Shown: positions 30,207 through 42,877, numbered from the stretch's first letter. The stretch: DNA of 64,000 nt from Microtetraspora malaysiensis (GCF_001528665.1 NZ_BBYJ01000004.1:498472-562471); one strand, 5' to 3'. Numbers and translations: made by a program. Notes: generated by a model not told the origin, from the letters alone.

Positions 30207-30980
30207 TCAGCGGCCGGTGAACTTCGGGCGGCGCTTCTCCGCGAACGCCCCCATGCCCTCCTTGGCGTCCTCGGTGGCGAACAGACCGGAGAACTGCAGC
30301 CGCTCGATCTCCAGGCCGGTGTCGAGGTCGGTCTCCAGGCCCTGGTCGATGGCCTGCTTCGCGGCGCGGATCGCCACGGCGGGGCCGCCCACGAAGGTCG
30401 CGGCCAGCTCAAGCGCGGCGGTGTAGACCTCGTCGTCCGGGACCACCCGATCCACCAGGCCGATCGCCAGCGCCTCGGCCGCGTCCACGTGCCTGCCGGT
30501 GTAGATCAGGTCCTTGGCCTTGGCCGGGCCGACGAGCCGGGGCAGCCGCTGGGTGCCGCCCGCTCCGGGGATGATGCCCAGCGTGATCTCCGGCTGGCCC
30601 AGCTTGGCGCTCTCCCCCGCCACCCGGAAGTCGGCGCAGAGGGCCAGCTCACAACCGCCTCCCAGGGCGTACCCGGTGATCGCCGCGACGACGGGCTTGC
30701 CGATCGCGGCAACGGCGGTGAAGCAGGACTGCAACGCCCTGGAGTGCAGCGCCATGTCGGCGTAGGACATGCCGCCCATCTCCTTGATGTCGGCGCCGGC
30801 CGCGAACACCCGCTCGCCACCGTAGATGATCACCGCGGCGACCATCGGATCCGCGTCCACGACCCGGGCGCACTCGGCGATCTCCTCCTGGACCTGCCGG
30901 TTCAGGGCGTTCATCTTGGGCCGGTCGAGCCGGATGGTCGCGATCTGGTCGCTGATCTCAACGCTGACGAACTCGCCCAT
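30207..30980 (-). CDS. Enoyl-CoA hydratase/isomerase family protein
   Basis: A 257-residue crotonase-fold enzyme. The oxyanion-hole segments are [11 protein letters not shown] (about 62-72) and [16 protein letters not shown] (about 104-119). The two catalytic glutamates fit [18 protein letters not shown] (about 137-154). Canonical residues for hydration of trans-2-enoyl-CoA are all there, as in EchA-type proteins. It starts at ATG 30980. It may support fatty acid or steroid side-chain beta-oxidation, but it lies 28 kb from the steroid module and has no KstR-like site that I could see. Confidence 0.93.
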   Translation of the reverse strand: MGEFVSVEISDQIATIRLDRPKMNALNRQVQEEIAECARVVDADPMVAAVIIYGGERVFAAGADIKEMGGMSYADMALHSRALQSCFTAVAAIGKPVVAAITGYALGGGCELALCADFRVAGESAKLGQPEITLGIIPGAGGTQRLPRLVGPAKAKDLIYTGRHVDAAEALAIGLVDRVVPDDEVYTAALELAATFVGGPAVAIRAAKQAIDQGLETDLDTGLEIERLQFSGLFATEDAKEGMGAFAEKRRPKFTGR

Positions 30981-31042
30981 GACACCGTCGTCCCTTCGGT
31001 TAGCCGACACGCATCGCCACACGTTCCCGTGGCGTGACCACC

Positions 31043-32137
31043 CTACGACCGGGCCAACGGAAGATCGCGGGGTGATCCGGCCCGGCAGCCCCGGACGACC
31101 CGCCGGTAGACGTGCTCGTACCCCCTGACCATGACGGGGACGTCGAAGTGGCGGGCGGCGTGGGCGCGGCAGGCCCCCGGGTCCAGACTCTCCGCCGCCT
31201 CGACCGCCGCGGGCAGCTCGGTCAGCCGGCCCCGGACGAACCCGGTCACCCCGTCCACCACGATCTCCGGGACCGCCCCCCGGCCGAGCGCCACGACCGG
31301 CGTGCCGCAGGCCATCGCCTCGATCATCGTCATGCCGAACGGCTCCTCCCACTGGAGGGGGAAGAGCAGGCAGCGGGCCTTGGACAGCAGCTCGCGCTTC
31401 AGCTCGGCGTCCGCCTCACCGACGTACTGCACCCCCTGGCCGAGCCGCGGCTTGACGTACGCCTCGAAATAGGAGTGCTCGATCTCCTCCGAGCGCTTGC
31501 CCGCCAGGATGATGCGGCGGCCCACGGCGCGGGCGACCTCGATCGCGAGATGCGGCCCCTTGTCCGGGTTGAACCGGCCGAGCCAGAGGACCCAGTCCTC
31601 CTTGAGATCGCGGAACGGGAAGGACTCGACGTCGACCGCGTTGTGCACCCGGCCCACCCAGTCGAGGTGCGCGCCGCGGGCGCGCTGCGCCGCGGAGATG
31701 GCGACCAGCGCGACCCTCGGGTCGAGCGCCCGGTAGTAGTCGCCCATCTCGCCGATGACCGTGCTGTGGCAGGTGACCACCGTCGGCGCGGCCCGGCTCC
31801 CCGCACCGAGCGGGCCGGCCAGCGAGTGGTCGTGGACCACGTCGACCACGAGGTCCTCCAGCATCCGTTCCACCTTGGCCGCGTGCAGCACCTCCGGTAT
31901 CGCGTCCCCGATCCGCTGCGACGGCGGCTGCTCGTACGTGCGCAGGTCCACTCCCCGCCCCGCGCCGATCAGGGTCACCTGGTGGCCGTGCCGTACGAGC
32001 CCGGCGACCAGGTCGGCGACCATCGACTCGATGCCCCCGTAACCGCGCGGCGGGACCTCGTACCAGGGCGGCGCGATCATGGCGATCCGGAGAGGGGCGG
32101 ATCTGTGTCCCCTCCGCTGTGGACTGCACGCTTCCAT
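31043..32137 (-). CDS. GT4-family glycosyltransferase
   Basis: A 364-residue retaining GT-B glycosyltransferase. The N-terminal donor-side signature is APPWYEVPPRGYGGIESMV (about 21-39). The C-terminal nucleotide-sugar site is FPLQWEEPFGMTMIEAMACG (about 257-276), the E-x7-E motif of GT4. WLGRFNPDKGPHLAIEVA is the interdomain beta-strand and loop. A good ribosome-binding site (GGAGGCGGGAG) precedes ATG 32137. It lies 19 bp after the debranching-type gene, so it belongs to the alpha-glucan cluster; it may prime or extend a glucan or a glycolipid. Confidence 0.9.
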   Translation of the reverse strand: MEACSPQRRGHRSAPLRIAMIAPPWYEVPPRGYGGIESMVADLVAGLVRHGHQVTLIGAGRGVDLRTYEQPPSQRIGDAIPEVLHAAKVERMLEDLVVDVVHDHSLAGPLGAGSRAAPTVVTCHSTVIGEMGDYYRALDPRVALVAISAAQRARGAHLDWVGRVHNAVDVESFPFRDLKEDWVLWLGRFNPDKGPHLAIEVARAVGRRIILAGKRSEEIEHSYFEAYVKPRLGQGVQYVGEADAELKRELLSKARCLLFPLQWEEPFGMTMIEAMACGTPVVALGRGAVPEIVVDGVTGFVRGRLTELPAAVEAAESLDPGACRAHAARHFDVPVMVRGYEHVYRRVVRGCRAGSPRDLPLARS

Positions 32138-32156
32138 CTCCCGCCTCCGTTCGCTG

Positions 32157-34280
32157 TCAGGCGTTCACGACCATCGCGCTGATCGGGGAGCGCGCCTCGC
32201 GCATGATCTCGATGCCCTCCGGGAGGCCGGTGATCCGGGCGACGCCCTCCTCGCCGACCTCGATGTCGACCCGCGTCCCCGCGATGCGCAGGCCGATGAC
32301 GCCGAGCGCCCCGAACCCCTCCGGCAGCGCCGGGTCGATCCACAGCTTCCGGTACGGCACCCACGGGTCGAACCGCAGCAGGGTCCGCAACATGTGGATG
32401 GGCGTCGCCGCGGCCCATGCCTGCGGCGAGCACGACGTCGGGTACGGCACCGGCACGGGGAAGTCCCGGCGGTCGAACCCGCAGTAGAGCTCGGGTAACC
32501 GCCCCCCGAACGCCTTGGCCGCGTCGAGGACGGCCGTGATGACCCGCTGGGACTCCGCGACGAAGCCGTAGCGCATCAGCCCGCCCGCCACGATGGCGTT
32601 GTCGTGCGGCCAGACCGACCCGTTGTGATAGCTCATCGGGTTGTACGCGGCCATGTCCGTGGAGAGCGTCCTGACGCCGAACCCGCTGAACATCGCGTCC
32701 GACATCAGGTGGCCGGCCACGATCCGGGCCCGCTCCGGCGCGACGATGCCGGTCCACAGGCAGTGGCCCATGTTGGAGGCGAGGCTGTCGATGGGCACGC
32801 CGCTGCGGTCGAGCCCGATCGCGTAGTAGCCGCGGTCCGGCAGCCAGAACCGCTCGTTGAACGCCGCGCGGATGCGCTGCGCGCGCTCCTTGCACCGCCG
32901 CTCCGTCTCGGTGTCGCCCGCCTCGTGGGCGAAGTGGCCGCGCGCGATGTAGGCGGAATACACGTACCCCTGCACCTCGGCGAGCGCGATGGGCGGCCGG
33001 GCCAGCGTGCCGTCGGCGAAGTTGACCCCGTCGAAGGAGTCCTTCCACCCCTGGTGGATCAGGCCCTGGTCGGTCTTGCGGCAGTACCAGAGGAACTCGT
33101 CCGTGCCGCCGTAGTTCTCGATCCAGGCGAGGGCGGCGTCGGCGGGCGGCAGCAGCTCCTCGACCTCCTGCCGGTGCAGCCCCCAGCGGCGCAGCTCGCC
33201 GAGGAGCATCACGAACAGCGGCGTCGCGTCGACCGAACCGTAGTAGGCGTTCCCGCCGAGCGGCGAGGTGGGCGTCGCCACGCCGAACCGCAGCTCGTGC
33301 AGGATCTTGCCCGGCTCCTCCTCCGTCAGCGGGTTCACCCGCGTGCCCTGCAGCCGGGCCAGCCGGCGCAGCGTGCCGAGCGCGAGCGACCGGTCCAGCG
33401 TCAGCGCGAACCACGAGGCCAGCAGCGAGTCACGCCCGAACAGGGTCATGAACCAGGGGGCGCCCGCCGCGATCGACGGCGGATCCTCCGGATATTCGGC
33501 CTCGAACAGCCGGAGCGACCCGAGGTCCTCCCGCGCGGCGCGCACCGCCTGGGCGAGGAAGGCGTCCGACGTCACGACCTCCGGGACCTGCCGCTCCCAG
33601 TCGGCCCGCCGTACGGCAGGTTCCGCCCGTTCGAGGGCGGCGAACCAGGCCTGCGACTCCTCCTCCTCGATGATCGGGTTCACGTGGACCGCGGCGAGCC
33701 ACTCGCCCCGCGCGGGCACGACGACCCGGAAGGTCAGCAGGCCGGGTACGGCCAGCACACCCGCGGAGAGGACCGCCACCCCCCTGCCCCGGCTCAGGGA
33801 GTAGATCCGCACGCCGTCCGGGCTGGTCGTGACGTCGATGTCGGGGACGTGGTGAACCCGGTCGGTCTTGACCTCGAACAGATCGGCCACGTCCGAGGCG
33901 ACGTGCAGCTCGACCACGCACCCGGCCGCCTCGTCGGAGAGGTTGCGCAGTGTGATGTCCTCGCGCAGCCCGCCGCCGACGTACCGGTCGCGCAGCACCA
34001 GCAGGCTGCTCTCCGCGCGGCCGGGACGCGGCCGGGTCCGGCCGAGGAACACCGCGTGGTACGGCTCGGCCGGCAACACCTGCAACGGCTCGATCGGAGC
34101 CTCGTCCACCCGGAGCTCCCACCGGCAGAGCAGCCGGGTGTCGGCGTGGTAGACGCCCTGGGCGCCACCCGGCACGATGTCGCCGTTCCGGTCGGACACG
34201 CAGAACGAGCTGCCCTCGACCAGCGTCACCGCCGCGCCCCCCAGCGCGGACGGCTGCCCCTCGAACGTCCAACCGTTCAT
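32157..34280 (-). CDS. Glycogen-debranching-type amylo-alpha-1,6-glucosidase family protein
   Basis: A 707-residue protein. The N-terminal beta domain (about 1-280; SFCVSDRNGDIVPGGAQGVY and HADTRLLCRWELRV) is typical of the bacterial GDE_N-bis proteins, and the C-terminal half is an (alpha/alpha)6 barrel. Catalytic-site landmarks are FMTLFGRDSLLASW, FLWYCRKTDQGLIHQGWKDS and NGSVWPHDNAIVAGG. It probably trims alpha-1,6 branches or short glucans; I cannot name the exact bond. It starts at ATG 34280 with GGGGGG upstream and lies 101 bp downstream of the phosphorylase gene. Confidence 0.86.
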   Translation of the reverse strand: MNGWTFEGQPSALGGAAVTLVEGSSFCVSDRNGDIVPGGAQGVYHADTRLLCRWELRVDEAPIEPLQVLPAEPYHAVFLGRTRPRPGRAESSLLVLRDRYVGGGLREDITLRNLSDEAAGCVVELHVASDVADLFEVKTDRVHHVPDIDVTTSPDGVRIYSLSRGRGVAVLSAGVLAVPGLLTFRVVVPARGEWLAAVHVNPIIEEEESQAWFAALERAEPAVRRADWERQVPEVVTSDAFLAQAVRAAREDLGSLRLFEAEYPEDPPSIAAGAPWFMTLFGRDSLLASWFALTLDRSLALGTLRRLARLQGTRVNPLTEEEPGKILHELRFGVATPTSPLGGNAYYGSVDATPLFVMLLGELRRWGLHRQEVEELLPPADAALAWIENYGGTDEFLWYCRKTDQGLIHQGWKDSFDGVNFADGTLARPPIALAEVQGYVYSAYIARGHFAHEAGDTETERRCKERAQRIRAAFNERFWLPDRGYYAIGLDRSGVPIDSLASNMGHCLWTGIVAPERARIVAGHLMSDAMFSGFGVRTLSTDMAAYNPMSYHNGSVWPHDNAIVAGGLMRYGFVAESQRVITAVLDAAKAFGGRLPELYCGFDRRDFPVPVPYPTSCSPQAWAAATPIHMLRTLLRFDPWVPYRKLWIDPALPEGFGALGVIGLRIAGTRVDIEVGEEGVARITGLPEGIEIMREARSPISAMVVNA

Positions 34281-34381
34281 GATCCCCCCAGGACCGGTTC
34301 GTTCGATTCATCCAGTTTGCCTCCTGCGGGCGCGGAGCCCGCGGGGACGCCCCGGATGCCGGCCGTACCGGTCAGGGGAGG

Positions 34382-36979
34382 TCAGCGCAGGGTGCCGTTG
34401 GTCATGCCCACGGGCTCCTCCGGCACGGCGATCAGGCCGAGCTCGGCCGGCGAGACCATGAGCGGGTGGTGCGGCACGACCCGCACCGTGTAGCCGAAGG
34501 CGCCCGTCCGGTCCAGCGGCAGCGTGCCGACGCAGTGCGCCCGGCCGTCGTCGCCCACCGACTCCAGCGCCAGCGTGACGTACGCGGGGTCGATCAGCTC
34601 GTCGTGCGCCCCGACCCGGCCGTACGCCGCCTGGACCGCCACGTCGTCCGGCGACAGCTCGCCCAGCGCGACCGTGGCGCGCAGTTCGAGCGTCGCGCCG
34701 AGCTCGGGGGTGTCGCCGATGCCGGACGCCTCGACGTGCTCCACCCGGACACCCGGCCAGGCGCGGGTGACCCGCAGCTTCCAGGCCGCGAACGCCTTGG
34801 CGTCCCGGAAGCCGTCCTCGGACAGGGTCCGCGCCGAACCGGCGGCCGGGGTGTAGAGATCGACGACGTAGTCGCGCAGCATCCGCCCGGCCAGAACCTT
34901 CGGCCCGAGCGAGGTCAGCGTGTGCTTGACCATCTCCATCCAGCGCCGCGGCAGCCCGTCCGCGGCCCGGTCGTAGAACCGGTCCGCGACCTCGCGCTCG
35001 ATCAGGTCGTACAGCGCGGTCGCCTCCAGCTCGTCCCTGCGCTCGGGGTCGGTGACGCCGTCGGCGGTCGGGATGGCCCAGCCGTTGTTGCCGTCGTACC
35101 ACTCCTCCCACCAGCCGTCCCGGATGGACAGGTTGAGACCCCCGTTGAGCGCCGCCTTCATGCCCGAGGTGCCGCACGCCTCCAGGGGACGCAGCGGGTT
35201 GTTCATCCAGACGTCGCAGCCGGTGACCATGAACTGGGCCAGCGCCATGTCGTAGTCGGGCAGGAAGACGATGCGGTGCCGCACGTCCTCCTCGTCGGCG
35301 AACTTCACGATCTGCTGGATGAGCTTCTTGCCCCCCTCGTCGGCGGGGTGGGCCTTGCCAGCGATCACGATCTGCACCGGCTTCTCGGGGTCCAGCAGCA
35401 GCGCGCGCAGCCGGTCGGGGTCGCGCAGCATGAGCGTCAGGCGCTTGTAGGACGGCACGCGCCGGGCGAAGCCCATCGTCAGCACGCCCGGGTCGAGCGC
35501 CTCGTCGGTCCAGCCCAGCTCGGCGTCCGACGCGCCGCGCTCGCGCCAGGAGCGCCTGATGCGCGTGCGCGCCTCCCCGACGAGCCGGGCCCGCAGCCGC
35601 CCGCGGATGTCCCAGATCTCGTGGTCGGAGAGCTTCTGTACCGCGTCCCAGCCCTGGCCCGTCTCGACCACCCCCGGCAGCTCCCGGTCGGCCAGCTCCA
35701 TCACCTCGCGGCCGACCCACGTCGGGGCGTGCACACCGTTGGTGATCGAGCCGATCGGGATCTCGTCGATGTCGAACCCGGGCCACAGGCCGTGGAACAT
35801 CTCCCGGCTCACCCCGCCGTGCAGCAGCGACACGCCGTTGACCCGCTGGGCCAGCCGCATGCCCATGACCGCCATGTTGAAGACGGCCTTCTCGCCGTCC
35901 ACCGCGTCCGGCTCGGCGCCGAGCTCCAGGATGCGCTCGACGTTCACCGTCGGCCAGGCGTTGGCCCCGCCGAACTGCCGGGCGATCATCTCCATCGGGA
36001 ACCGGTCGATCCCCGCCGGAACCGGCGTGTGCGTGGTGAACACGGTGCCCGCGCGCACCGCCTCGAGCGCCTCCTCGAAGGAGAGCCGGGCCTCGGTGAG
36101 CTCGCGGATGCGTTCGAGGCCGAGGAAGCCCGCGTGCCCCTCGTTGGTGTGGAAGACCTCGGGCTCCGGATGCCCGGTGATGCGGCAGTACGCCCGCAGG
36201 GCGCGGACGCCTCCGATGCCGAGGAGCAGCTCCTGCACCAGGCGGTGGTCGCCGCCGCCGCCGTAGAGGCGGTCGGTCACGTCCCTGGCCGCGGCGTCGT
36301 TGTCGGCGACGTCGGAGTCGAGCAGGAGCAGCGGCACCCGCCCGACCTGGGCCACCCAGATCTGGGCGTGCAGGGTGCGCGGGCCGGGCAGGCCGAGCCT
36401 GATTCTGGCCGGGGAGCCGTCCCGGTTCTTGAGGAGGGTGAGCGGCAGGCCGCCGGGATCGAGCGACGGGTAGTGCTCCAGCTGCCAGCCTTCGGGTGAG
36501 AGCGACTGCGAGAAGTAGCCGTGCCGGTAGAGCAGCCCCACGGCCAGGATCGGCACGCCGAGGTCGCTCGCGGCCTTCAGGTGGTCGCCCGCCAGGATGC
36601 CGAGGCCGCCGGAGTACTGCGGGAGCGCGGCGGCGATGCCGTACTCGGGCGAGAAGTAGCCGATGGCGGCGGGCGCGCCGTCCTGCGACTGGTACCAGCG
36701 CGGGGCGGTCATGTACTCGCGGAGGTCGTCCGAGGCGTCGGCCAGCCGGCGGAGGAACCGCCGGTCCTGGGCGAGGGCGCGCAGCCGGTCGGCCTCGACC
36801 GCGCCGAGCAGCGCGACGGGGTCGTGACCGACCCGCTCCCAGACCTCGGGATCCACCTCGGCGAACAGATCCATCGTCTCCGGGTGCCATGACCAGCGCA
36901 GATTGTGGACCAGCTCGCCCAGCGGCTCGAGCTCGGGAGGGAGGACGGTGCGGACGGTGAACCTGCGGATTGCTCTCAC
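34382..36979 (-). CDS. glgP: Alpha-glucan phosphorylase (GT35)
   Basis: An 865-residue phosphorylase that releases glucose-1-phosphate from alpha-1,4-glucan. The N-terminal DUF3417-type region begins RWSWHPETMDLF, which marks the actinobacterial/archaeal-type GlgP. The active-site segments are HTNEGHAGFLGLERI (about 272-286), FTTHTPVPAGIDRFP and SITNGVHAPTWVG. The PLP lysine lies in EACGTSGMKAALNGGLNL (about 605-622). It starts at GTG 36979, 452 bp from divergent glgE. The gene supplies the breakdown arm opposite the GlgE synthesis pathway. Confidence 0.95.
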   Translation of the reverse strand: MRAIRRFTVRTVLPPELEPLGELVHNLRWSWHPETMDLFAEVDPEVWERVGHDPVALLGAVEADRLRALAQDRRFLRRLADASDDLREYMTAPRWYQSQDGAPAAIGYFSPEYGIAAALPQYSGGLGILAGDHLKAASDLGVPILAVGLLYRHGYFSQSLSPEGWQLEHYPSLDPGGLPLTLLKNRDGSPARIRLGLPGPRTLHAQIWVAQVGRVPLLLLDSDVADNDAAARDVTDRLYGGGGDHRLVQELLLGIGGVRALRAYCRITGHPEPEVFHTNEGHAGFLGLERIRELTEARLSFEEALEAVRAGTVFTTHTPVPAGIDRFPMEMIARQFGGANAWPTVNVERILELGAEPDAVDGEKAVFNMAVMGMRLAQRVNGVSLLHGGVSREMFHGLWPGFDIDEIPIGSITNGVHAPTWVGREVMELADRELPGVVETGQGWDAVQKLSDHEIWDIRGRLRARLVGEARTRIRRSWRERGASDAELGWTDEALDPGVLTMGFARRVPSYKRLTLMLRDPDRLRALLLDPEKPVQIVIAGKAHPADEGGKKLIQQIVKFADEEDVRHRIVFLPDYDMALAQFMVTGCDVWMNNPLRPLEACGTSGMKAALNGGLNLSIRDGWWEEWYDGNNGWAIPTADGVTDPERRDELEATALYDLIEREVADRFYDRAADGLPRRWMEMVKHTLTSLGPKVLAGRMLRDYVVDLYTPAAGSARTLSEDGFRDAKAFAAWKLRVTRAWPGVRVEHVEASGIGDTPELGATLELRATVALGELSPDDVAVQAAYGRVGAHDELIDPAYVTLALESVGDDGRAHCVGTLPLDRTGAFGYTVRVVPHHPLMVSPAELGLIAVPEEPVGMTNGTLR

Positions 36980-37431
36980 GGGGCCAGACCCTAGTTACTC
37001 AGCGCCACGGCGCGCGACCAAAACACTCGTGTCCACGAAAGCGCCTCCCGGGTGCGGGGGCGCCATAACACTTGGTCGTGCCCGGCGGATCGGCGGCGCC
37101 ACGCGCCACGCCCGCCCGGCACTCCCTTACCGCTCTCACCATTAAGAAACCGCCTCAAACATCACCAAGTCGCCAGTCTGCCGGTGATCTCCGTTGTGAG
37201 CGTGCGGCGGGCCTGTCCGGAATCGAGGCACCACGGGTAAAGGAACGAACACCGGGTGCGATCTCTCCTCCCCGCGGGTAAAAGGGGGCCATTGGGGCAC
37301 CCCCCTGTAGGAGCGGCCCCTCCGGCTACTCCCACCGTGATGCACCGAATGACACAGAACACCTTGAAGAACCACAGATCGACGCTTGCCTTGGAACTCC
37401 GGCGGCACCGGGTGTGCCGTCGCTAACGTGA
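36980..37431. other. Divergent control region of glgP and glgE
   Basis: A 452-bp gap without a supported gene. It contains a run of small inverted repeats: ATCACC/GGTGAT around 37160-37190, and a larger fold at 37285-37320 where GGGGCC pairs with GGCCCC around an inner GGGG-CAC-CCCC hairpin. Both promoters must be here. No ribosome-binding site precedes the glgE start at 37432, so glgE may be leaderless or start at the ATG six bases later. Confidence 0.5.
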
Positions 37432-39483
37432 ATGACGATGATCGGACGAATCCCAATCCTGGACATCCACCCCGTCGTCGACTGCGGGCGCTGGCCCGCC
37501 AAGGCGGCCGCGGGCGAAACCTTCGAGATCAGCGCCACCGTGTTCCGCGAGGGGCACGACGCCGTGGCCGCCGGGGTCGTCCTGATCGACCCCGACGGGA
37601 ACCCCGGCCGGCTGCTGCCCATGCGCGAGCCGGCGCCGGGCACCGACCGCTGGGTCGTGGAGGTGCAGCTCCCCGACGAGGGCATGTGGCAGTTCCGCGT
37701 CGAGGCGTGGGGCGATCCGATCGCCACCTGGCTGCACGACGCCGGCATCAAGATCCCGCGCAACATGGACGCCGAGCTGATGTGCGAGGAGGGCGCCCGG
37801 CTGTTCGACCGGGCCGCCCGCGGCGTACGGCCGGCCGAGTGCCCGGGCGTGGACGACGGCGGGACGTGCGGCCACCGCGCGGCGTTCCTCGCGATCGCGG
37901 CGCGGCTCCGCGACGACAACCTGGACCCGCGGGCCAGGTTTTCGGTCGTCCAGCTTCCGGAGACGGCGGCGCTGATCGCGTCGCACCCGCTGCGGGCCCT
38001 GGTCACCAGATCCGGCAGGAACCGGGTGATCGTGGACCGGCGCCGGGCGCTTTTCGGATCGTGGTACGAGCTCTTCCCCCGGTCGGAGGGAGCGGTCGTC
38101 ACGGAGGGCGCCACCCCCAAATCCGGAAATTTCAAGACCGCGGGGAATCGGCTGCCGGCCATCGCCCGGATGGGGTTCGACGTCGTCTACCTGCCGCCCA
38201 TCCACCCGATCGGCCACCAATACCGCAAGGGCCGCAACAACACCCTCACGCCCGAGCCGTACGAGCCGGGGTCACCCTGGGCGATCGGCTCGGAGGAGGG
38301 CGGGCACGACGCGATCCACCCCGACCTCGGCACCCTGGAGGACTTCGACGACTTCGTCGCCAGGGCGCGCGAGCTGGGCATGGAGATCGCGCTCGACCTG
38401 GCCCTGCAGTGCTCCCCCGACCACCCCTGGGTGAAGGAGCACCCGGAGTGGTTCAACATCAGGGCCGACGGATCCATCGCGTACGCGGAGAACCCGCCGA
38501 AGAAGTACCAGGACATCTATCCGCTGAACTTCGACCAGGATCCCGAGGGGCTCTACGCCGAGGTCAAGCGGGTGGTCCGGCACTGGATGGATCACGGGGT
38601 GCGGATCTTCCGGGTGGACAACCCGCACACCAAGCCGGTGAACTTCTGGGAGCGGCTGCTCGCCGACATCGCGAGCACCGACCCCGACGTGCTGTTCCTC
38701 GCCGAGGCGTTCACCCGCCCGCCGATGATGCAGACGCTGGCCAAGGTCGGGTTCCACCAGTCGTACACCTACTTCACCTGGCGGAACACCAAGCCCGAGA
38801 TCGAGGAGTACCTCACCGAGCTGTCCCAGGAGACGGCGCACTTCCTGCGTCCCAACCTGTTCGTCAACACGCCGGATATCCTGCATGAATACCTGCAGCA
38901 CGGCGGCGTTCCGGCGTTCAAGATCAGGGCGGTCCTGGCGGCGCTGATGTCGCCGACCTGGGGTGTCTACGCGGGCTACGAACTCGCCGAGAACACCCCG
39001 GTCCGCCCCGGCAGCGAGGAATACCTCGATAGCGAGAAATATCAGTACAAGCCTCGCGACTGGGTGGGCGCCGAGCGAGAGGGGCGCAGCCTCGCGCCGC
39101 TCATCACGCGGCTCAATTTGTTGAGAAGAGCCCACCCGGCACTCCAGGAGTTGCGTAACCTACGGTTTCACAACGTCGACCAGCCGGCGCTGATCTGCTT
39201 CTCAAAGCGACTGCCCGGCGCCTATGACACGGCCACACGACGGCACGGAATAGGCGATGTCGTCCTGGTCGTCGTCAATTTGGATCCGCAAAACACGCAC
39301 GAGGCCACGGTCCACCTGGACATGCCGGCCCTCGGTCTCGACTGGCAAGCCGAGTTCGTCGTGGACGACGAGCTGTCGGGCGAGTCGTATCGCTGGCGGC
39401 AGTCCAACTACGTGCGGCTCGACCCGCATGTCCATCCTGCCCACATCTTCACGCTGCGCAGCGGGCCCCCTCACCGTCCATGA
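37432..39483 (+). CDS. glgE: Alpha-1,4-glucan:maltose-1-phosphate maltosyltransferase GlgE
   Basis: GlgE extends alpha-1,4-glucan with maltose from maltose-1-phosphate. The 683-residue protein has the N-terminal beta domain ([13 protein letters not shown]), an insertion domain, and a GH13 catalytic barrel with the nucleophile Asp in [17 protein letters not shown] and the acid/base Glu in [30 protein letters not shown] and [15 protein letters not shown] are characteristic of GH13_3. It begins the plus-strand cluster glgE-treS-pep2-glgB, the four-step GlgE pathway of actinobacteria. Confidence 0.97.
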   Translation: MTMIGRIPILDIHPVVDCGRWPAKAAAGETFEISATVFREGHDAVAAGVVLIDPDGNPGRLLPMREPAPGTDRWVVEVQLPDEGMWQFRVEAWGDPIATWLHDAGIKIPRNMDAELMCEEGARLFDRAARGVRPAECPGVDDGGTCGHRAAFLAIAARLRDDNLDPRARFSVVQLPETAALIASHPLRALVTRSGRNRVIVDRRRALFGSWYELFPRSEGAVVTEGATPKSGNFKTAGNRLPAIARMGFDVVYLPPIHPIGHQYRKGRNNTLTPEPYEPGSPWAIGSEEGGHDAIHPDLGTLEDFDDFVARARELGMEIALDLALQCSPDHPWVKEHPEWFNIRADGSIAYAENPPKKYQDIYPLNFDQDPEGLYAEVKRVVRHWMDHGVRIFRVDNPHTKPVNFWERLLADIASTDPDVLFLAEAFTRPPMMQTLAKVGFHQSYTYFTWRNTKPEIEEYLTELSQETAHFLRPNLFVNTPDILHEYLQHGGVPAFKIRAVLAALMSPTWGVYAGYELAENTPVRPGSEEYLDSEKYQYKPRDWVGAEREGRSLAPLITRLNLLRRAHPALQELRNLRFHNVDQPALICFSKRLPGAYDTATRRHGIGDVVLVVVNLDPQNTHEATVHLDMPALGLDWQAEFVVDDELSGESYRWRQSNYVRLDPHVHPAHIFTLRSGPPHRP

Positions 39484-39514
39484 GCGCGGCGACGCACATC
39501 CGGGGAGTCAACAG

Positions 39515-41307
<1,793 letters not shown>

Positions 41308-41311
<4 letters not shown>

Positions 41312-42666
41312 CGACTTCGCTCCAGGAGCTCCTCGCCGGCTGGATCACCGGGCAGCGGTGGTTCGCCGGCAAGGGGCGCGCGATCGACGACCTGTCCATC
41401 GAGCACCGCACCGACATCGTGACGGGCGATCCGGGCCTGCTGCACCTCATCCTGTCCGTACGGCAGGGCGAGCGGCGAACCCGGTACCAGGTCCTCGTCG
41501 GCCTGCGGTCGAACCTGCCCGACCGGCTCAAACACGCGCTGATCGGGCCATGGGATCGGGACGGCGACGAGTGCGCCGCCTACGACGCGGCGCACGACGC
41601 GGAGCTGACCCGGATCCTGCTGGAGGCGATGGAGTCCTTCCGCCGGGAGGAGGAACTCGCCTTCCACCGCGTCCCCGACGTCGAGATCGACGCCTCCCTG
41701 CGCAGCCTGGTGCTGACCGCGGAGCAGTCGAACACCTCGCTCGTCTACGGCGACCGGTACATCCTCAAGCTGTTCCGGCAGATCACCCCGGGGGTCAACC
41801 CCGAGCTGGAGGTGGTCGGCGCGCTCGCCGCGGCCGGCTCCACGCACGTCGCCCGGCCGTACGGCTGGATCGACACGGAGCTGGACGGCGAGACCACCAC
41901 GCTGGCGATCATGCAGGAGTTCCTCGCCAACGCCAACGAGGGCTGGGCGATGGCCCTGACCAGCGTCCGCGACCTGTACGCGTCCGCGCCCGAGGTGAGC
42001 GCCGAGGAGGCGGGCGGCGACTTCGCCGCCGAGGCGTCCCGGCTGGGGATCGCCACCGCGGAGGTCCACCGGGAGCTGGGGACGGCGTTCCCGACCGGCG
42101 TGATCGAGACGCCCGAGGTCAAGCGGATGGCCGAGCGGCTGCGCCGCCGTCTGGACGAGGCGGTGGCCGAGGTGCCCCAGCTCGCCGCGCACGCGTCGGT
42201 GGCGCACGCGGCGTACGACAGGCTGGCCGATCTGGGGCGGACGGTGGCCGTGCAGCGGGTCCACGGCGACTACCACCTGGGCCAGGTGATGCGGACGCCG
42301 AGCGACTGGGTCGTCCTGGACTTCGAGGGCGAGCCGGGCCAGCCCCTCTCGGAGCGGCGCGGGCTGGACTCGCCCCTGCGGGACGTGGCGGGGATGCTCC
42401 GCTCGTTCGACTACGCGGCGCGCCACCTGCTCGCCGGGCACCCGGAGGGCGCGGCGCTGCAGGAGCGGGCCGACGAGTGGTCGGCGCGCAACCGGGCCGC
42501 CTTCCTCGCCGGCTATTCCGAGGGCGGGGGCCGGATCACCGCCGACGACGCCGTGCTGCTGCGCGCGCTGGAGCTGTCCAAAGCCGTCTACGAGGTGGTC
42601 TACGAGGCGCGCAACCGCCCGTCCTGGCTCCCGATCCCCCTCGCCGCCTTCAGGTCTCCACGATGA
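41308..42666 (+). CDS. pep2: Maltokinase Pep2
   Basis: Pep2 phosphorylates maltose from TreS to maltose-1-phosphate, the GlgE substrate. The protein of 452 residues has the eukaryotic-type kinase fold: the N-cap domain [13 protein letters not shown], the lysine strand [13 protein letters not shown] (about 146-158), the catalytic loop [13 protein letters not shown] (about 318-330) and the metal site [12 protein letters not shown]. It overlaps treS by four bases. In many mycobacteria treS and pep2 are fused or adjacent; here they are separate but coupled. The AAGGAGG site lies inside the treS stop region. Confidence 0.95.
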
Positions 42667-42877
42667 GCAGGGAGACCTCGCGTCCGGCGAACCCCCACGA
42701 CGCGTCGTCCGAGGTGAGCACGGGCCAGTTCCGTTCCGTCGCGCATACGGCGGCATGCCCGAACGAGAGCCGGTGCTCCGGCTTGACCACGTCCTCGCCG
42801 TATATCCGGACATGGATGTTGTAGGCGCGGCGGGTGGAGAGCTCGTCGTACAGGACCGTGGGGTCACCGGGGCGCAC
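42650..42877 (-). CDS. Small PIN-like protein or fragment, antisense between pep2 and glgB
   Basis: A minus-strand frame of about 75 residues (from GTG 42877) reads into the pep2 stop. Its C-terminal half, RLSFGHAAVCATERNWPVLT followed by SDDASWG, looks like the end of a VapC-type PIN domain, where the usual pattern is LSxxD-AxxxA-x-PVLTxDxxW. The first acidic residue of this segment is His (FGHAAV), and the N-terminal DASxL motif is absent. An in-frame start at 42982 would overlap glgB. It may be a short conserved gene or a toxin remnant; no antitoxin is beside it. Confidence 0.42.
   Translation of the reverse strand: MRPGDPTVLYDELSTRRAYNIHVRIYGEDVVKPEHRLSFGHAAVCATERNWPVLTSDDASWGFAGREVSLLIVET

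Noticed and set aside
37142-37456. A 104-residue minus-strand frame in the glgP-glgE gap
   Set aside because: It overlaps the glgE start, has no ribosome-binding site and no recognisable motif.
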